Source: Geomonas limicola (GTDB lineage: Bacteria; Desulfobacterota; Desulfuromonadia; Geobacterales; Geobacteraceae). From it: a DNA stretch of 64,000 nt. Position numbers and translations under genes: made by a program. The notes beneath the pieces were generated by a model. The model searched no databases. It was not told where the DNA came from and was given only the letters and a program-made list of their open reading frames with translations. Positions 1-7,873 of this stretch are shown here, in pieces. Within the stretch, counting starts at the first letter, position 1; every line of letters starts with the position of its first letter. The DNA is taken from assembly GCF_014193675.1 (NCBI RefSeq), contig NZ_BLXZ01000002.1, positions 620,001 through 684,000 of the forward strand, read 5' to 3'.

Positions 1-638
1 CCGCGACCCCGGACGGCAACGGCAGCCTCTCCTGCCCTGCGCTGGCCAACTCCGGGGAGGCCGCGGTCTGCAGCGCCACCCCGAGCACCGGCTACCAGAC
101 CGCCTCGGTCACCGGCTGCGGGACCGGCAACCTGGTGGGTGACTCCTACACCACCGGGCTCATCGCCGCCGACTGCACGGTGACTGCGACCTTCGCCCTG
201 AAGTCGTACCTGGTCACTCCGGCGACCGGCACCGGTTGGAACATCGTGCCGGCCACCGGCCAGAGCGTGAACCACGGCTCGAACACCAGCTTCACGGTGA
301 CCCCGCAGCCGGGGTACGGGATCCTCGAGGTGACCGGGTGCGGCGGCACCCTGACCGGCACGAGCTACCAGACCGGTGCGGTCACGGCAGCCTGCGCCGT
401 CACCGTGAACGCAGTGAAACACAGCGGCGGTGGCGTGAACGGACAGCCGCCGACCGTTTCGGACGCCTACAAGGCACTGCAGTCGCTCTCCGGGCGGGTG
501 CAGCTCACGGCGCAGGAGCAGATCGAGCTGGACGTGGCGCCGCTTGCCTCGAACGGCACCCCGACCGGTGACGGCAAGGTGGACGGTATCGACGTCATCC
601 ACATCCTCAGGCGCAGCATCGGCATCGGCACCTGGTAA
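1..638 (+). CDS. Secreted repeat protein with C-terminal dockerin-like segment (5' truncated)
   Basis: The reading frame is open from base 3 to the TAA at 636-638, so the gene starts outside the window. The visible part has two Cys-containing repeats of about 80 residues (GYQT / TGCG.L.G.SY.TG motifs followed by an AxC strand), like the bacterial repeat domains found in large surface proteins. The last 60 residues form a separate module ending in GDGKVDGIDVIHILRRSIG, which matches the Ca-binding loop and helix of a dockerin type I repeat; only one such loop is visible. The product is probably exported or on the cell surface. A lipoprotein gene with a cohesin-like body follows after 23 bp in the same direction, so the two are probably cotranscribed. 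The dockerin assignment is by motif only. Confidence 0.75.
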   Translation, partial: ATPDGNGSLSCPALANSGEAAVCSATPSTGYQTASVTGCGTGNLVGDSYTTGLIAADCTVTATFALKSYLVTPATGTGWNIVPATGQSVNHGSNTSFTVTPQPGYGILEVTGCGGTLTGTSYQTGAVTAACAVTVNAVKHSGGGVNGQPPTVSDAYKALQSLSGRVQLTAQEQIELDVAPLASNGTPTGDGKVDGIDVIHILRRSIGIGTW

Positions 639-661
639 GAAACCAACAGGAGGAAGCACAC

Positions 662-1183
662 GTGAAGAACAACCTCATCCTCAAGATAGCCCTGGTCCTG
701 GTGCTTCTGGTACTTGCCGCGTGCGGCGGCGGTGGCTCCTCGGCCCCGCCGGCGGGCAAGACCACGGCCACCGTGACCCTGAACCTCACCGGCTCCCTGC
801 CGCAAAACGGCGCCATCGCCGGTGCCACCTGCACCCTGGTCCTGCCGGCCAACGTGACGCCGCAGCTCACCAATGGGCTGCCGACCGGCGTGGTAAGCCT
901 CGCCGGCGTCATGGCCGGGAGCACCATTTCCCCGCTGGTGAGCTACACACCGGCGGGCCAGAACACCCCGGGGAGCCTCGACATCACCATCGCGAGCTCC
1001 GCACTCGCCGGGGTGACCCAGGTGGGGAACATCGCCACCGTCACCCTGCAGCTCGCCAACGGCGCCGAGCCGGCGGCGAACGCCTTCTCGGTCACCAACG
1101 ACCAGGTGGCCGACGCCAACTTAGGCGGCACCGGCGTCATCAACGGCATGGGTGTGGGGATCGCCGGGGTGACCCTGCAGTAG
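662..1183 (+). CDS. Lipoprotein with cohesin-like beta-sandwich domain
   Basis: A 173-residue protein with a lipoprotein signal peptide: hydrophobic residues 8-20 and lipobox LAAC with Cys21, followed by a Gly/Ser linker. The remainder (about 35-170) has no transmembrane segment and reads as a beta-rich domain: alternating Val/Leu strands, a hydrophobic TCTLVLPANV strand and a GNIATVTLQLANG strand. This pattern resembles cohesin-type domains, which bind dockerins, and the upstream gene ends in a dockerin-like module. The RBS AGGAGG lies at 649-654. A strong terminator follows at 1202-1236, so this gene ends its operon. The lipoprotein call is firm; the cohesin call is an inference from pattern and context. 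Confidence 0.7.
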   Translation: MKNNLILKIALVLVLLVLAACGGGGSSAPPAGKTTATVTLNLTGSLPQNGAIAGATCTLVLPANVTPQLTNGLPTGVVSLAGVMAGSTISPLVSYTPAGQNTPGSLDITIASSALAGVTQVGNIATVTLQLANGAEPAANAFSVTNDQVADANLGGTGVINGMGVGIAGVTLQ

Positions 1184-1201
1184 CAGAGCGTAGCGGTAAT
1201 G

Positions 1202-1236
1202 AAAAAGGGGAGCTCCCATTCGGGGCTCCCCTTTTT
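1202..1236. terminator. Bidirectional rho-independent terminator
   Basis: A 12-bp stem (AAAAAGGGGAGC with GCTCCCCTTTTT) has A and T runs on its two sides. It lies between the lipoprotein gene and the convergent chemoreceptor gene and can serve both. Confidence 0.85.
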
Positions 1237-1351
1237 GTGCTTCCCGTGATGAGTCATCACGGTCCGAGTTGGAACCAGCTCAGGCAGATCGCGTGCTCCA
1301 GGTTTCCGATCCCCGGTACCACAAGCTCAGCTGAACCCGCTCCCCCACCGC

Positions 1352-2971
1352 TCATACCGCCAGCTTGAACTGGTGGACGATCCCCTGAAGTGACTCTGCC
1401 AACTGGGACAGGTCCGCAGAGGCGGTGGCGGTCTCCTGGGCACCCCTGGTGGTGTCGTCTACCACCGTCGTGATCTGAAGGATGTTGTTGTTGATCTCAG
1501 AGGTCGTGGCAGTCTGTTCTTCCACGGCCGTTGCGATCTGATGTATCTGCAGGGCTACTTCTTGTATCTTGGAGAGGATTTCTTCCAGGGCATCTTCGGA
1601 GCGTTGAGACGCAGCGGTTCCCTTCTCTACCTCGCCAACCCCCTCCGCCATGGCCGCCACGGCTTCCTTGGTCCCATTTTGTATCGCCTTGATCATGTCA
1701 CCTGTTTCCCGGGTCGCCCGCGTCGTCCGTTCGGCGAGCGCACGGACCTCGCTTGCCACCACCGCAAAACCGCGCCCCTGGTCACCGGCCCGTGCGGCTT
1801 CAATGGCGGCATTGAGAGCCAGGAGGTTGGTCTGGTCGGCGATATCCTCGATCGTTCCGATGATGGTGCCGATCTCGGAGCTTTTTGCCCCGAGCTCTTC
1901 CACGGTCCTGGCGGCCTGCTGCACCTTGGTGGCGATTTTAGCCATACCGTCAATGGTTTGCCGGACGACATCGCCGCCGGATTGTGCAGAATCGCTGGCG
2001 TGGCTCGCACTCTCGGCGGCCCTTTGACAACTCTGGGTGATGTCTGCTCCGGTCGTGGCCATCTCTTCACTGGCTGTTGCCAAGGTACCCGTTTGGGAAG
2101 AGACCTCCTCTGCGCCGGCTGCTATTTGACCTGCGGTACTTTGCAACTGGTTGGCGGCAGTTGCGACTCGTTCGGAGGTGGTGGCTACCTGGGAGATGAT
2201 GAGGGCGATTTTTTCCAGGAACTGGTTGAACCAGCTGGCCAGCTCCCCGAATTCGTCAGGACGGCTCGCATCGAGTTTCCTGGTAAGGTCTCCCTCTCCG
2301 CGGGCCATATCCTGCAACACCTCCATCTGCTTGCGCAGGGGCCCCAACACTGACTGGGTCGTGCTGATCGACAGCGAAATCGAGACCGCCAATCCGAGGA
2401 GACCCACCAGGAGACAGGTGATCCTCATGGTGGCCCGGACCTCGTCAAAGGCCTGGTCGGCGTCCTTGGCTTTCTTGTCGATGTACTTGCGGAGCAGGCC
2501 CATACTTTCCGCCATCGATTTAACCTGCTTGTCGATCGCGTCGTCGACCTCCCTGATCTCCTTGGTCACTTCCGGCGTCGCCTTTAAAAGCGGTAACATC
2601 TTGTTTTCATAGAGGCTCACCACCTCGTCCAGCCCCTTTTTCCCTTCTGCTACCAGCCGGCGTTCTTCCGGGCCTTCAGCGTGCGTTGACATGTTCTCAA
2701 CGACGCTCTGGTAGGCCTCTTTCTTTGCCTTGGCCCACTCGCTGGCAGAGTTGTTCAAGTCTCGGTTGATTTCAGCGTCCGCAATCACCTGGTACAGCTT
2801 TGCTGCCATACCGGCGGCTTCAAGTGCGTCCTCGGCGTGAGCTGCGAGGACCGCTCCCTTGTCCTGCATGTTTCCCAGTTTCCCGGTACCCCAGTAGGCG
2901 CTCGCGATCAGTGCCGCCACCACCAGGACCGACGCCAAGGTATTAATCATCATCTTCGTTCTGATAGTCAT
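1352..2971 (-). CDS. Methyl-accepting chemotaxis protein
   Basis: A 539-residue transmembrane chemoreceptor. Residues 8-27 form TM1; a helical periplasmic sensor domain of about 150 residues follows, then TM2 (about 180-202), a HAMP domain and a long cytoplasmic coiled coil. The conserved hairpin tip that binds CheA and CheW is present ([16 protein letters not shown], then [16 protein letters not shown]). The ATG at 2971 is chosen over the GTG at 2980 because GAGGTG sits about six bases upstream of it. No che genes are nearby, so it is an orphan receptor that would signal through an array encoded elsewhere. The ligand cannot be read from the sequence; the all-helical sensor resembles four-helix-bundle types. 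Confidence 0.93.
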   Translation of the reverse strand: MTIRTKMMINTLASVLVVAALIASAYWGTGKLGNMQDKGAVLAAHAEDALEAAGMAAKLYQVIADAEINRDLNNSASEWAKAKKEAYQSVVENMSTHAEGPEERRLVAEGKKGLDEVVSLYENKMLPLLKATPEVTKEIREVDDAIDKQVKSMAESMGLLRKYIDKKAKDADQAFDEVRATMRITCLLVGLLGLAVSISLSISTTQSVLGPLRKQMEVLQDMARGEGDLTRKLDASRPDEFGELASWFNQFLEKIALIISQVATTSERVATAANQLQSTAGQIAAGAEEVSSQTGTLATASEEMATTGADITQSCQRAAESASHASDSAQSGGDVVRQTIDGMAKIATKVQQAARTVEELGAKSSEIGTIIGTIEDIADQTNLLALNAAIEAARAGDQGRGFAVVASEVRALAERTTRATRETGDMIKAIQNGTKEAVAAMAEGVGEVEKGTAASQRSEDALEEILSKIQEVALQIHQIATAVEEQTATTSEINNNILQITTVVDDTTRGAQETATASADLSQLAESLQGIVHQFKLAV

Positions 2972-3375
2972 TTCATTCACCTCGTGTTGAATTTGGAGGT
3001 AGAAACGGAGTCAGGTGAGGAGTGCTGCGTGCTCTCTGGACACACCTGCCGATTGCCTGCTTGGTTTGCTGCTGAAACATTTACATGATGTATGCCACCT
3101 GGATTATCCTTTTATTTCAAGCTATTACCGTGTGCTCCTCTGGGTCGCTGTGTCCTGGCGGAACAAGGTGTGCCACCAGGGCACAGAGCGCGAAACCGGC
3201 AATCAGGTAGTCGAGGCTAAACGAGGGGCGTTACGGGATGGGCGCTGGGGGGGCGGGAAACCGGCAGGGGCGCAGCTGGACAAGGGGGGCTACTGCCAGA
3301 CGGAAAGTTGTGGACGCAAAAAAAGAGGAGGCCCGTAATGGCCTCCTCTTGGGAACCTGATACTTCTCTGAGACG
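2972..3375. other. Intergenic region
   Basis: About 400 bases between the divergent chemoreceptor and HemY-like gene ends. It holds the terminator of the HemY-like gene at 3318-3350. A 107-codon plus-strand reading frame (3015-3338) has no recognisable protein pattern and runs into that terminator, so it is not called. No clear promoter for the chemoreceptor was found. Confidence 0.5.
3318..3350 (-). terminator. Terminator of the HemY-like gene
   Basis: An 11-bp perfect stem (AAGAGGAGGCC with GGCCTCCTCTT) and a six-base loop. On the minus strand it is followed by a T run, so it acts on the gene that stops at 3376. Confidence 0.85.
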
Positions 3376-4575
3376 TCAGCGACCTGCCGTAAGTCGCGCG
3401 AATTCCCTCTGGGAGCGGACGATGCAGTCCTCGATGGCCATGCCGGCGAAGTAGTTGCCGGTGACGAAGAGCTTCTGCCCGGCGATGGAGCGGTCCAGAT
3501 CGGCGGTCAGCTGGTGGTGACCAAGGACGGGGGAGGGGAGGTTGCTCACCCGCTCGAAGGGCTGCTCCAGGTCCTCGACCCGCACCTTGAGCACCTTGGC
3601 GATCCGCTTCAGCTTCGCCTCGAGGGAGAGCCGCCCGACTTTGAAGTGGAAGCTGAAACCGCGCAGGGTGGGGTGCGCCACGGTGTCACGGGAAACGGCG
3701 GAGTAGAAGTCATCCTCGATGGGGATGATGCCGGCCAGAAGCGGGACGCTGAGTTTGCTCTTCTCGACGGCCACGCCAACCGACTCGATGGTCTCGGACT
3801 TGATCTGGGCCAAAAGGTCGGTGAGCTCGGGGGCGAAACCGCCGCACAGACGCGCTCCCTCGGAAGGGGGGAGGGCCAGGACCAGCTTGTCGCACGTAAA
3901 GCAGCGGCCGTCGGCAAGTTCCAGGGTGTAGCCGGCGTCGTCCTGGGCGATGCGCCGCACCTGGGCCCCGGTCGCCAGGGTAAGCCCGGACATCTTACCG
4001 AGCCTGTCGGTCACGCTGGAGAGGCCGGACTTGAAGGTGTAGCTCTTGATGATGTCTTTCCTGCGCGGCCGCTTGTTGAAGAGCATGTCCGCGGGGAAGT
4101 CGTTGGCCCGCTGGGAGAGCACCGCGTTGAAGGCGGGGGCGAACACCTTGCGGTAGTTGCCGCGCCCGACGATGCCGCCGTAGTAGGACTCGACGGACTC
4201 GCCCTCCTTCTTGGCGGTGAAGAGGTGCCATCCCGATAGGGCCAGCTCGAAAAAGGAGAGCTGCGAGGGGATCGACTTGATCTCGTCGCCCACCAGCATC
4301 TTGAAGCCGACCTTCTCGCGCGGCTGGAGGCTGTCCAGCATCCCGTGGCGCTCCAAAAGCCCGATCAACCCGCCATAGGAGTTGTAGCAGGTGTGGGCGC
4401 CCAGCTCCAGCCAGAACCCCTCAGCCGTGCCGGTGAACTGGTGCGAGTGGAAGCAACCCCCCACCCGTTCGCTCTTTTCGATGACGAGCGTCTTGAGACC
4501 GGCCTGAACCGCGTAACTGGCGAAGCTTAACCCGCTGATTCCTGCACCTATGACAATTACCTCGAATTGCTCCAT
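3376..4575 (-). CDS. HemY/PgoX-like FAD-dependent protoporphyrinogen oxidase
   Basis: A 399-residue flavoprotein of the amine oxidase / HemY family. The N-terminal dinucleotide fold is clear: GAGISGLSFA (residues 11-20), then Glu33 and RVGGC for FAD ribose and diphosphate contacts. The C-terminal FAD motif GNYFAGMAIEDCI matches the GNY..G....DC motif of protoporphyrinogen oxidases. Family members oxidise protoporphyrinogen IX (or coproporphyrinogen III) in the last steps of haem synthesis; this fits a cytochrome-rich anaerobe, where the electron acceptor need not be oxygen. It is shorter than typical HemY (about 450-470), so a related carotenoid-type oxidoreductase cannot be excluded. It is a single gene with its own promoter and terminator. 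Confidence 0.75.
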   Translation of the reverse strand: MEQFEVIVIGAGISGLSFASYAVQAGLKTLVIEKSERVGGCFHSHQFTGTAEGFWLELGAHTCYNSYGGLIGLLERHGMLDSLQPREKVGFKMLVGDEIKSIPSQLSFFELALSGWHLFTAKKEGESVESYYGGIVGRGNYRKVFAPAFNAVLSQRANDFPADMLFNKRPRRKDIIKSYTFKSGLSSVTDRLGKMSGLTLATGAQVRRIAQDDAGYTLELADGRCFTCDKLVLALPPSEGARLCGGFAPELTDLLAQIKSETIESVGVAVEKSKLSVPLLAGIIPIEDDFYSAVSRDTVAHPTLRGFSFHFKVGRLSLEAKLKRIAKVLKVRVEDLEQPFERVSNLPSPVLGHHQLTADLDRSIAGQKLFVTGNYFAGMAIEDCIVRSQREFARLTAGR

Positions 4576-4616
4576 GTGGCAGCTCCTGGTCGGCTAAGTA
4601 TGAGTTAACAACGGGA

Positions 4617-4646
4617 TATATAAGCTGCGACCACTCATGATGTCAA
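4617..4646 (-). promoter_or_regulatory. Sigma-70 promoter of the HemY-like gene
   Basis: On the minus strand TTGACA (4641-4646) and TATATA (4617-4622) are separated by 18 bases. The gene starts about 40 bases further on. Confidence 0.6.
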
Positions 4647-4657
4647 GCTTACAGTGG

Positions 4658-4686
4658 TTGACAAGGGCCCGGCAGGTGTTTACATT
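4658..4686 (+). promoter_or_regulatory. Sigma-70 promoter of the DnaJ-family gene
   Basis: TTGACA (4658-4663), a 17-base spacer and TACATT (4681-4686). The start codon is about 43 bases downstream, with RBS AAAGGAAG. The -35 boxes of this and the divergent promoter are only 11 bases apart. Confidence 0.65.
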
Positions 4687-4728
4687 CAGGGGAGCTGAAG
4701 GTCACCGTATCCGGAAAGGAAGTAAAGC

Positions 4729-5658
4729 ATGGCACAAAGGGATTACTACGAGGTACTGGGAGTCAAGAAGGGGGCCTCGATCGAGGAGCTGAAGAGGGCC
4801 TACCGCAAGCTCGCCGTCAAGTACCATCCCGATAAGAACCCGGGAGACAAGCAGGCCGAGGAGCGCTTCAAGGAGATCAACGAGGCGTACGCGGTACTCT
4901 CGGACCCGAAGAAGAAGGAGCAGTACGACCAGTTCGGTTCCACGAACTTCCACGAGCGCTTCTCGCAGGAGGACATCTTCCGCGGCTTCGACGTCGGCGA
5001 TATGTTCAAGGACCAGGGGTTTGGTTCCGACGACATCTTCTCGCGCCTCTTCGGCGACGCCATGCGGCGCCAGCGCGGCGCCCGGCAGGGCGGCGGTCCC
5101 CGCCACGGCGGCATGGGTGGTATGGGCGGCATGGGGGTGAAGGGGGACGACTACAACATGGAGGTCAGCGTCACCTTCCGCGACGCCTACGACGGGGCCG
5201 AGAAGCGGATCGCCTACCTGCGCGACGGGGTGCGCGAGGAACTCTCGGTCAAGGTCCCGGCGGGGATCGAGGATGGCGCCAAACTGAGGGTGGCCGGGAA
5301 GGGGGGCGCCGGCAGGATGGGGGGTGCCGCAGGCGACATCTACCTCACCGTGAAGGTGGGGGCGGACCCGCACTTCCAGCGCGAGGGGGACGACATCGTG
5401 GCCCCTCTGGATGTGAAGTTTTCCGAGGCGGTGTTGGGGGGCGCGGTCGAGGTGCCGACCATGCAGGGGACCAAGCGTATCAAGATCCCGGCAGGCATCC
5501 AGTCGGGGACCAAGGTGCGCCTCAAGGGGCTCGGCTTCCACCCGATGGGGAAAAAGGAGCGCGGCGACATGTACGTGAGGATCGGCGTGCAGGTCCCGGA
5601 ACGTCTCAGCGCCCGGCAGCGTGAACTGATGGAGGAACTGGCTAAAGAGGGGCTGTAG
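4729..5658 (+). CDS. DnaJ-family co-chaperone without zinc finger (CbpA-like)
   Basis: A 309-residue J-domain protein. The J domain occupies residues 4-70, with the HPD motif that stimulates DnaK ATPase. A Phe-rich stretch (about 75-120) and a Gly/Met-rich linker ([10 protein letters not shown], about 120-135) follow. There is no CxxCxGxG zinc domain. Two C-terminal beta domains bind substrate (motifs [14 protein letters not shown] and [21 protein letters not shown]) and a short dimerisation tail ends the protein. The layout is that of class II DnaJ such as CbpA. No DnaK or GrpE gene is next to it. It has its own promoter and is followed by a strong terminator, so it is monocistronic. Confidence 0.93.
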   Translation: MAQRDYYEVLGVKKGASIEELKRAYRKLAVKYHPDKNPGDKQAEERFKEINEAYAVLSDPKKKEQYDQFGSTNFHERFSQEDIFRGFDVGDMFKDQGFGSDDIFSRLFGDAMRRQRGARQGGGPRHGGMGGMGGMGVKGDDYNMEVSVTFRDAYDGAEKRIAYLRDGVREELSVKVPAGIEDGAKLRVAGKGGAGRMGGAAGDIYLTVKVGADPHFQREGDDIVAPLDVKFSEAVLGGAVEVPTMQGTKRIKIPAGIQSGTKVRLKGLGFHPMGKKERGDMYVRIGVQVPERLSARQRELMEELAKEGL

Positions 5659-5705
5659 CGAGAGCGTCGCGGGATCCTTGGGTACGCGATAGCTGCGAAC
5701 GAAAG

Positions 5706-5747
5706 AAAAAAAGGGGGCGAAGACTTTAAGGTCTTCGCCCCCTTTTG
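5706..5747. terminator. Bidirectional terminator
   Basis: A long GC-rich stem (AAAGGGGGCGAAGAC with GTCTTCGCCCCCTTT) flanked by A and T runs lies between the convergent DnaJ-family and SurA-like genes and can serve both. Confidence 0.85.
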
Positions 5748-5830
5748 CGTTGTTTTATCTCCCTCTCCCATGGCGGTGGAGGGAGATGGAATCGAGCTCG
5801 GAAAGGTTGAAACAGCGCCCCTTCGGCCCC

Positions 5831-6784
5831 TTACTGCCTGATATCCACAGCCACCGAGGTGCGCAGGTCCTTCAGCCACTGGGTGAAACGCTCGTCGGCC
5901 TTCTTCTTGAAGAGGAGCTCCTCGATGTCGTTCTTCACCTCGGCCAGCGGCTTGGCCTGACCGAGCCCCTTCTCCTCCAGCTTGATGATGTGCAGACCGG
6001 CCTGGCTCATGACCAGGTTGCTCACCTCGCCGGGCTTCATGGCGGCGACGGTGTCGCCGATCTCGGCGAGCATGTCGGAACGCTTGAAGGTCCCCAGATC
6101 GCCACCGTCCTTGGCGGCCGCCGGGTCGTCGGAATACTTCTTGGCGAGCTCGACGAAATTCTTGCCGGCCTGCGCCTCCTTGAGCACCTCGTTGGCGTGG
6201 GCTTCAACCTTGGCCAGTTCGGCCGCCCCACCTTTCTTGTCCACCTTGAAGAAGATGTGCCGGGCCCGGAACTGCTCGATGGCGCCGTAGCGCGCCAGGT
6301 TCGCGTTGTAGTAGTCCTGGACCTCCTGATCGCCCACCTGGATCTTGGAGCGCACCTCCTGGCTCATCAGCCGCAGCCGCTCCAACTGCTCCCTCAACTG
6401 GCGCCGGTACTCGTCGAAGCTGAGCCCCTGGGCCGCCAGGGCCTGGACCAGCTGCTCCTGGGTCATGCGGTTTTGCTTCTTGACGTCCTCGATGGCTGCC
6501 TTCACCTCGTCGTCAAGCACCTTGACGTCCAACTCGCGCACCTTCTGGTCGATGAGTTTCTTGTCGATCAGCCGGTTCAGCGCGGCGGTCCTGAGTCCCA
6601 TCTTCTCTGAGGCCGGGAGCTGTTGCTGTTCTTTCTGCAACTGCTGGTACTCCCGGTCCAGCTCGTGGGTGGTGATCAGCTCATCGTTGACGACGGCAGC
6701 GATGCTGTCGATGACCTGCGCGGGGGCCAGGGCGGGGGTGAGCGCCAGGGCGAGGGCGATGATGCCGGTGCGGATCTTTACCAT
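5831..6784 (-). CDS. SurA-like periplasmic peptidyl-prolyl cis-trans isomerase
   Basis: A 317-residue exported chaperone. Residues 1-22 form a signal peptide ending APAQ. A SurA-type N-terminal domain follows (IDSIAAVVNDELITTHELDRE), then one parvulin domain at about 170-275 with the family motifs ARHIFFKV, FVELAKKYSDDP, GGDLGTF and GLHIIKLEEK. E. coli SurA has two parvulin domains; this one has one. It would help fold outer-membrane proteins in the periplasm, in line with the porins and cytochromes of this lineage. It is the last gene of a minus-strand group mfd - lipoprotein PPIase - this gene, 84 bp after the upstream PPIase. Confidence 0.9.
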   Translation of the reverse strand: MVKIRTGIIALALALTPALAPAQVIDSIAAVVNDELITTHELDREYQQLQKEQQQLPASEKMGLRTAALNRLIDKKLIDQKVRELDVKVLDDEVKAAIEDVKKQNRMTQEQLVQALAAQGLSFDEYRRQLREQLERLRLMSQEVRSKIQVGDQEVQDYYNANLARYGAIEQFRARHIFFKVDKKGGAAELAKVEAHANEVLKEAQAGKNFVELAKKYSDDPAAAKDGGDLGTFKRSDMLAEIGDTVAAMKPGEVSNLVMSQAGLHIIKLEEKGLGQAKPLAEVKNDIEELLFKKKADERFTQWLKDLRTSVAVDIRQ

Positions 6785-6868
6785 GTCGTTCTCTCGTACT
6801 GCGGGTAAAAAGGCGGCCGGACACAGCGGCCCGGCCGCTACTTAAGTCGAAGGGAAGCTGCCGAGGAA

Positions 6869-7819
6869 TTACTTCTTGGCCGGCTGGGCGGCCGGAGCTG
6901 CCTCGGTCTTGCCGGCGGCCGGCTCAGCCTTGGCCTCGTCGCCCCCCTTGGCCTTCAGACCTTTCAGGGCGTCTTCCTTGACGTTGATCTTGGCGCCCTT
7001 CTTGAGATCTTCCTTGATCTTCTTGAAGCTTGCCTGCTGTTTCTCGGGAGCGAGCGCCGCCTTGAGCTGATCCTTCACCTCGTCGAAGGTGCGGGTCCCT
7101 GCCGGGCGCTTGCCGGTCACCTTGATGATGTGGTAGCCGAACTTGGTCTGCACGATGCCGGAGGTGGTCCCTTCCTTGAGCGAGAAGGCGGCCTTCTCGA
7201 AGTCCGGCAGCATGGAACCCTTCCCGAACCAGCCCAGATCGCCACCTTTGGCTGCGGCGCCGTCGATGGAGTGCTTCTTGGCCAGCTCCTCGAAGTTACC
7301 GCCGGCCTTGAGCTGCTTCTCGATGTCCTTGGCCTCGGCCTCGGTCTTCACCAGGATGTGGCTCGCATGGATCTGCTCGCCGGTCTTGAACTTGTCGAGG
7401 TTCTTGTCGTAGAAGGCCTTCAGCTCGGAGTCGGGGATGTTGGCCGAGTCCTCGACCTTCTTCTTCAGGAACGCCTCGACGATGACGCGCTTTTTCAGGT
7501 CCTCGAGCTTGGCCGCTACCTCCGGGGACTTGTCGAGCCCTTCCTTCTGGGCCTCCTGCATGATCAGCTCACGCACCACCATGGTGTCGAGCATCTCCTT
7601 GCGCCCGTCCGGGGTCTCGGTCATCGGCTTGAGGTAGGGAGGAAGGTTCTCCTGCTCCTTGTAGAACTCCTTGTCGGTGATGGGGGTGCCGTTTACCTCG
7701 GCGAGCACCACGCCGCTTTTGTCTTCTTTTTTCGCCTCGCTGGTCGCCTGCTGCTTGCAGCCGGCAGCTGCCACGCTGAGGGCAAGGGCCAGAAAAATGG
7801 CTGATTTTTTGAAGTACAC
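6869..7819 (-). CDS. PrsA/PpiC-like lipoprotein peptidyl-prolyl isomerase
   Basis: A 316-residue lipoprotein. The signal peptide (MYFKKSAIFLALALSVAAAGC) has a lipobox AAGC with Cys21. A SurA-N-like helical region spans about 40-140, and one parvulin domain about 145-240 (ASHILVKTEAEA, FEELAKKHSIDG, GGDLGWFGKGSMLPDFE, FGYHIIKVTGKRP). The tail is Lys/Ala/Pro rich. It should isomerise prolyl bonds of exported proteins while anchored to a membrane. It stands 54 bp downstream of mfd and upstream of the SurA-like gene, and so is likely part of the same unit, as is common in Geobacter relatives. Confidence 0.9.
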   Translation of the reverse strand: MYFKKSAIFLALALSVAAAGCKQQATSEAKKEDKSGVVLAEVNGTPITDKEFYKEQENLPPYLKPMTETPDGRKEMLDTMVVRELIMQEAQKEGLDKSPEVAAKLEDLKKRVIVEAFLKKKVEDSANIPDSELKAFYDKNLDKFKTGEQIHASHILVKTEAEAKDIEKQLKAGGNFEELAKKHSIDGAAAKGGDLGWFGKGSMLPDFEKAAFSLKEGTTSGIVQTKFGYHIIKVTGKRPAGTRTFDEVKDQLKAALAPEKQQASFKKIKEDLKKGAKINVKEDALKGLKAKGGDEAKAEPAAGKTEAAPAAQPAKK

Positions 7820-7873
7820 AGTGACTCCTTTTTAATAATTTAAGTATCTTCCAATCCTGGTGACGCTAGCATA

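Noticed and set aside
2972-3120. Sigma-28 or sigma-54 promoter for the chemoreceptor
   Set aside because: No sequence fits TAAA-N15-GCCGATAA or GG-N10-GC well enough on the minus strand.
3015-3338. Plus-strand 107-codon frame between the chemoreceptor and HemY-like genes
   Set aside because: No recognisable protein pattern, weak start, and it runs into the stem of a terminator.
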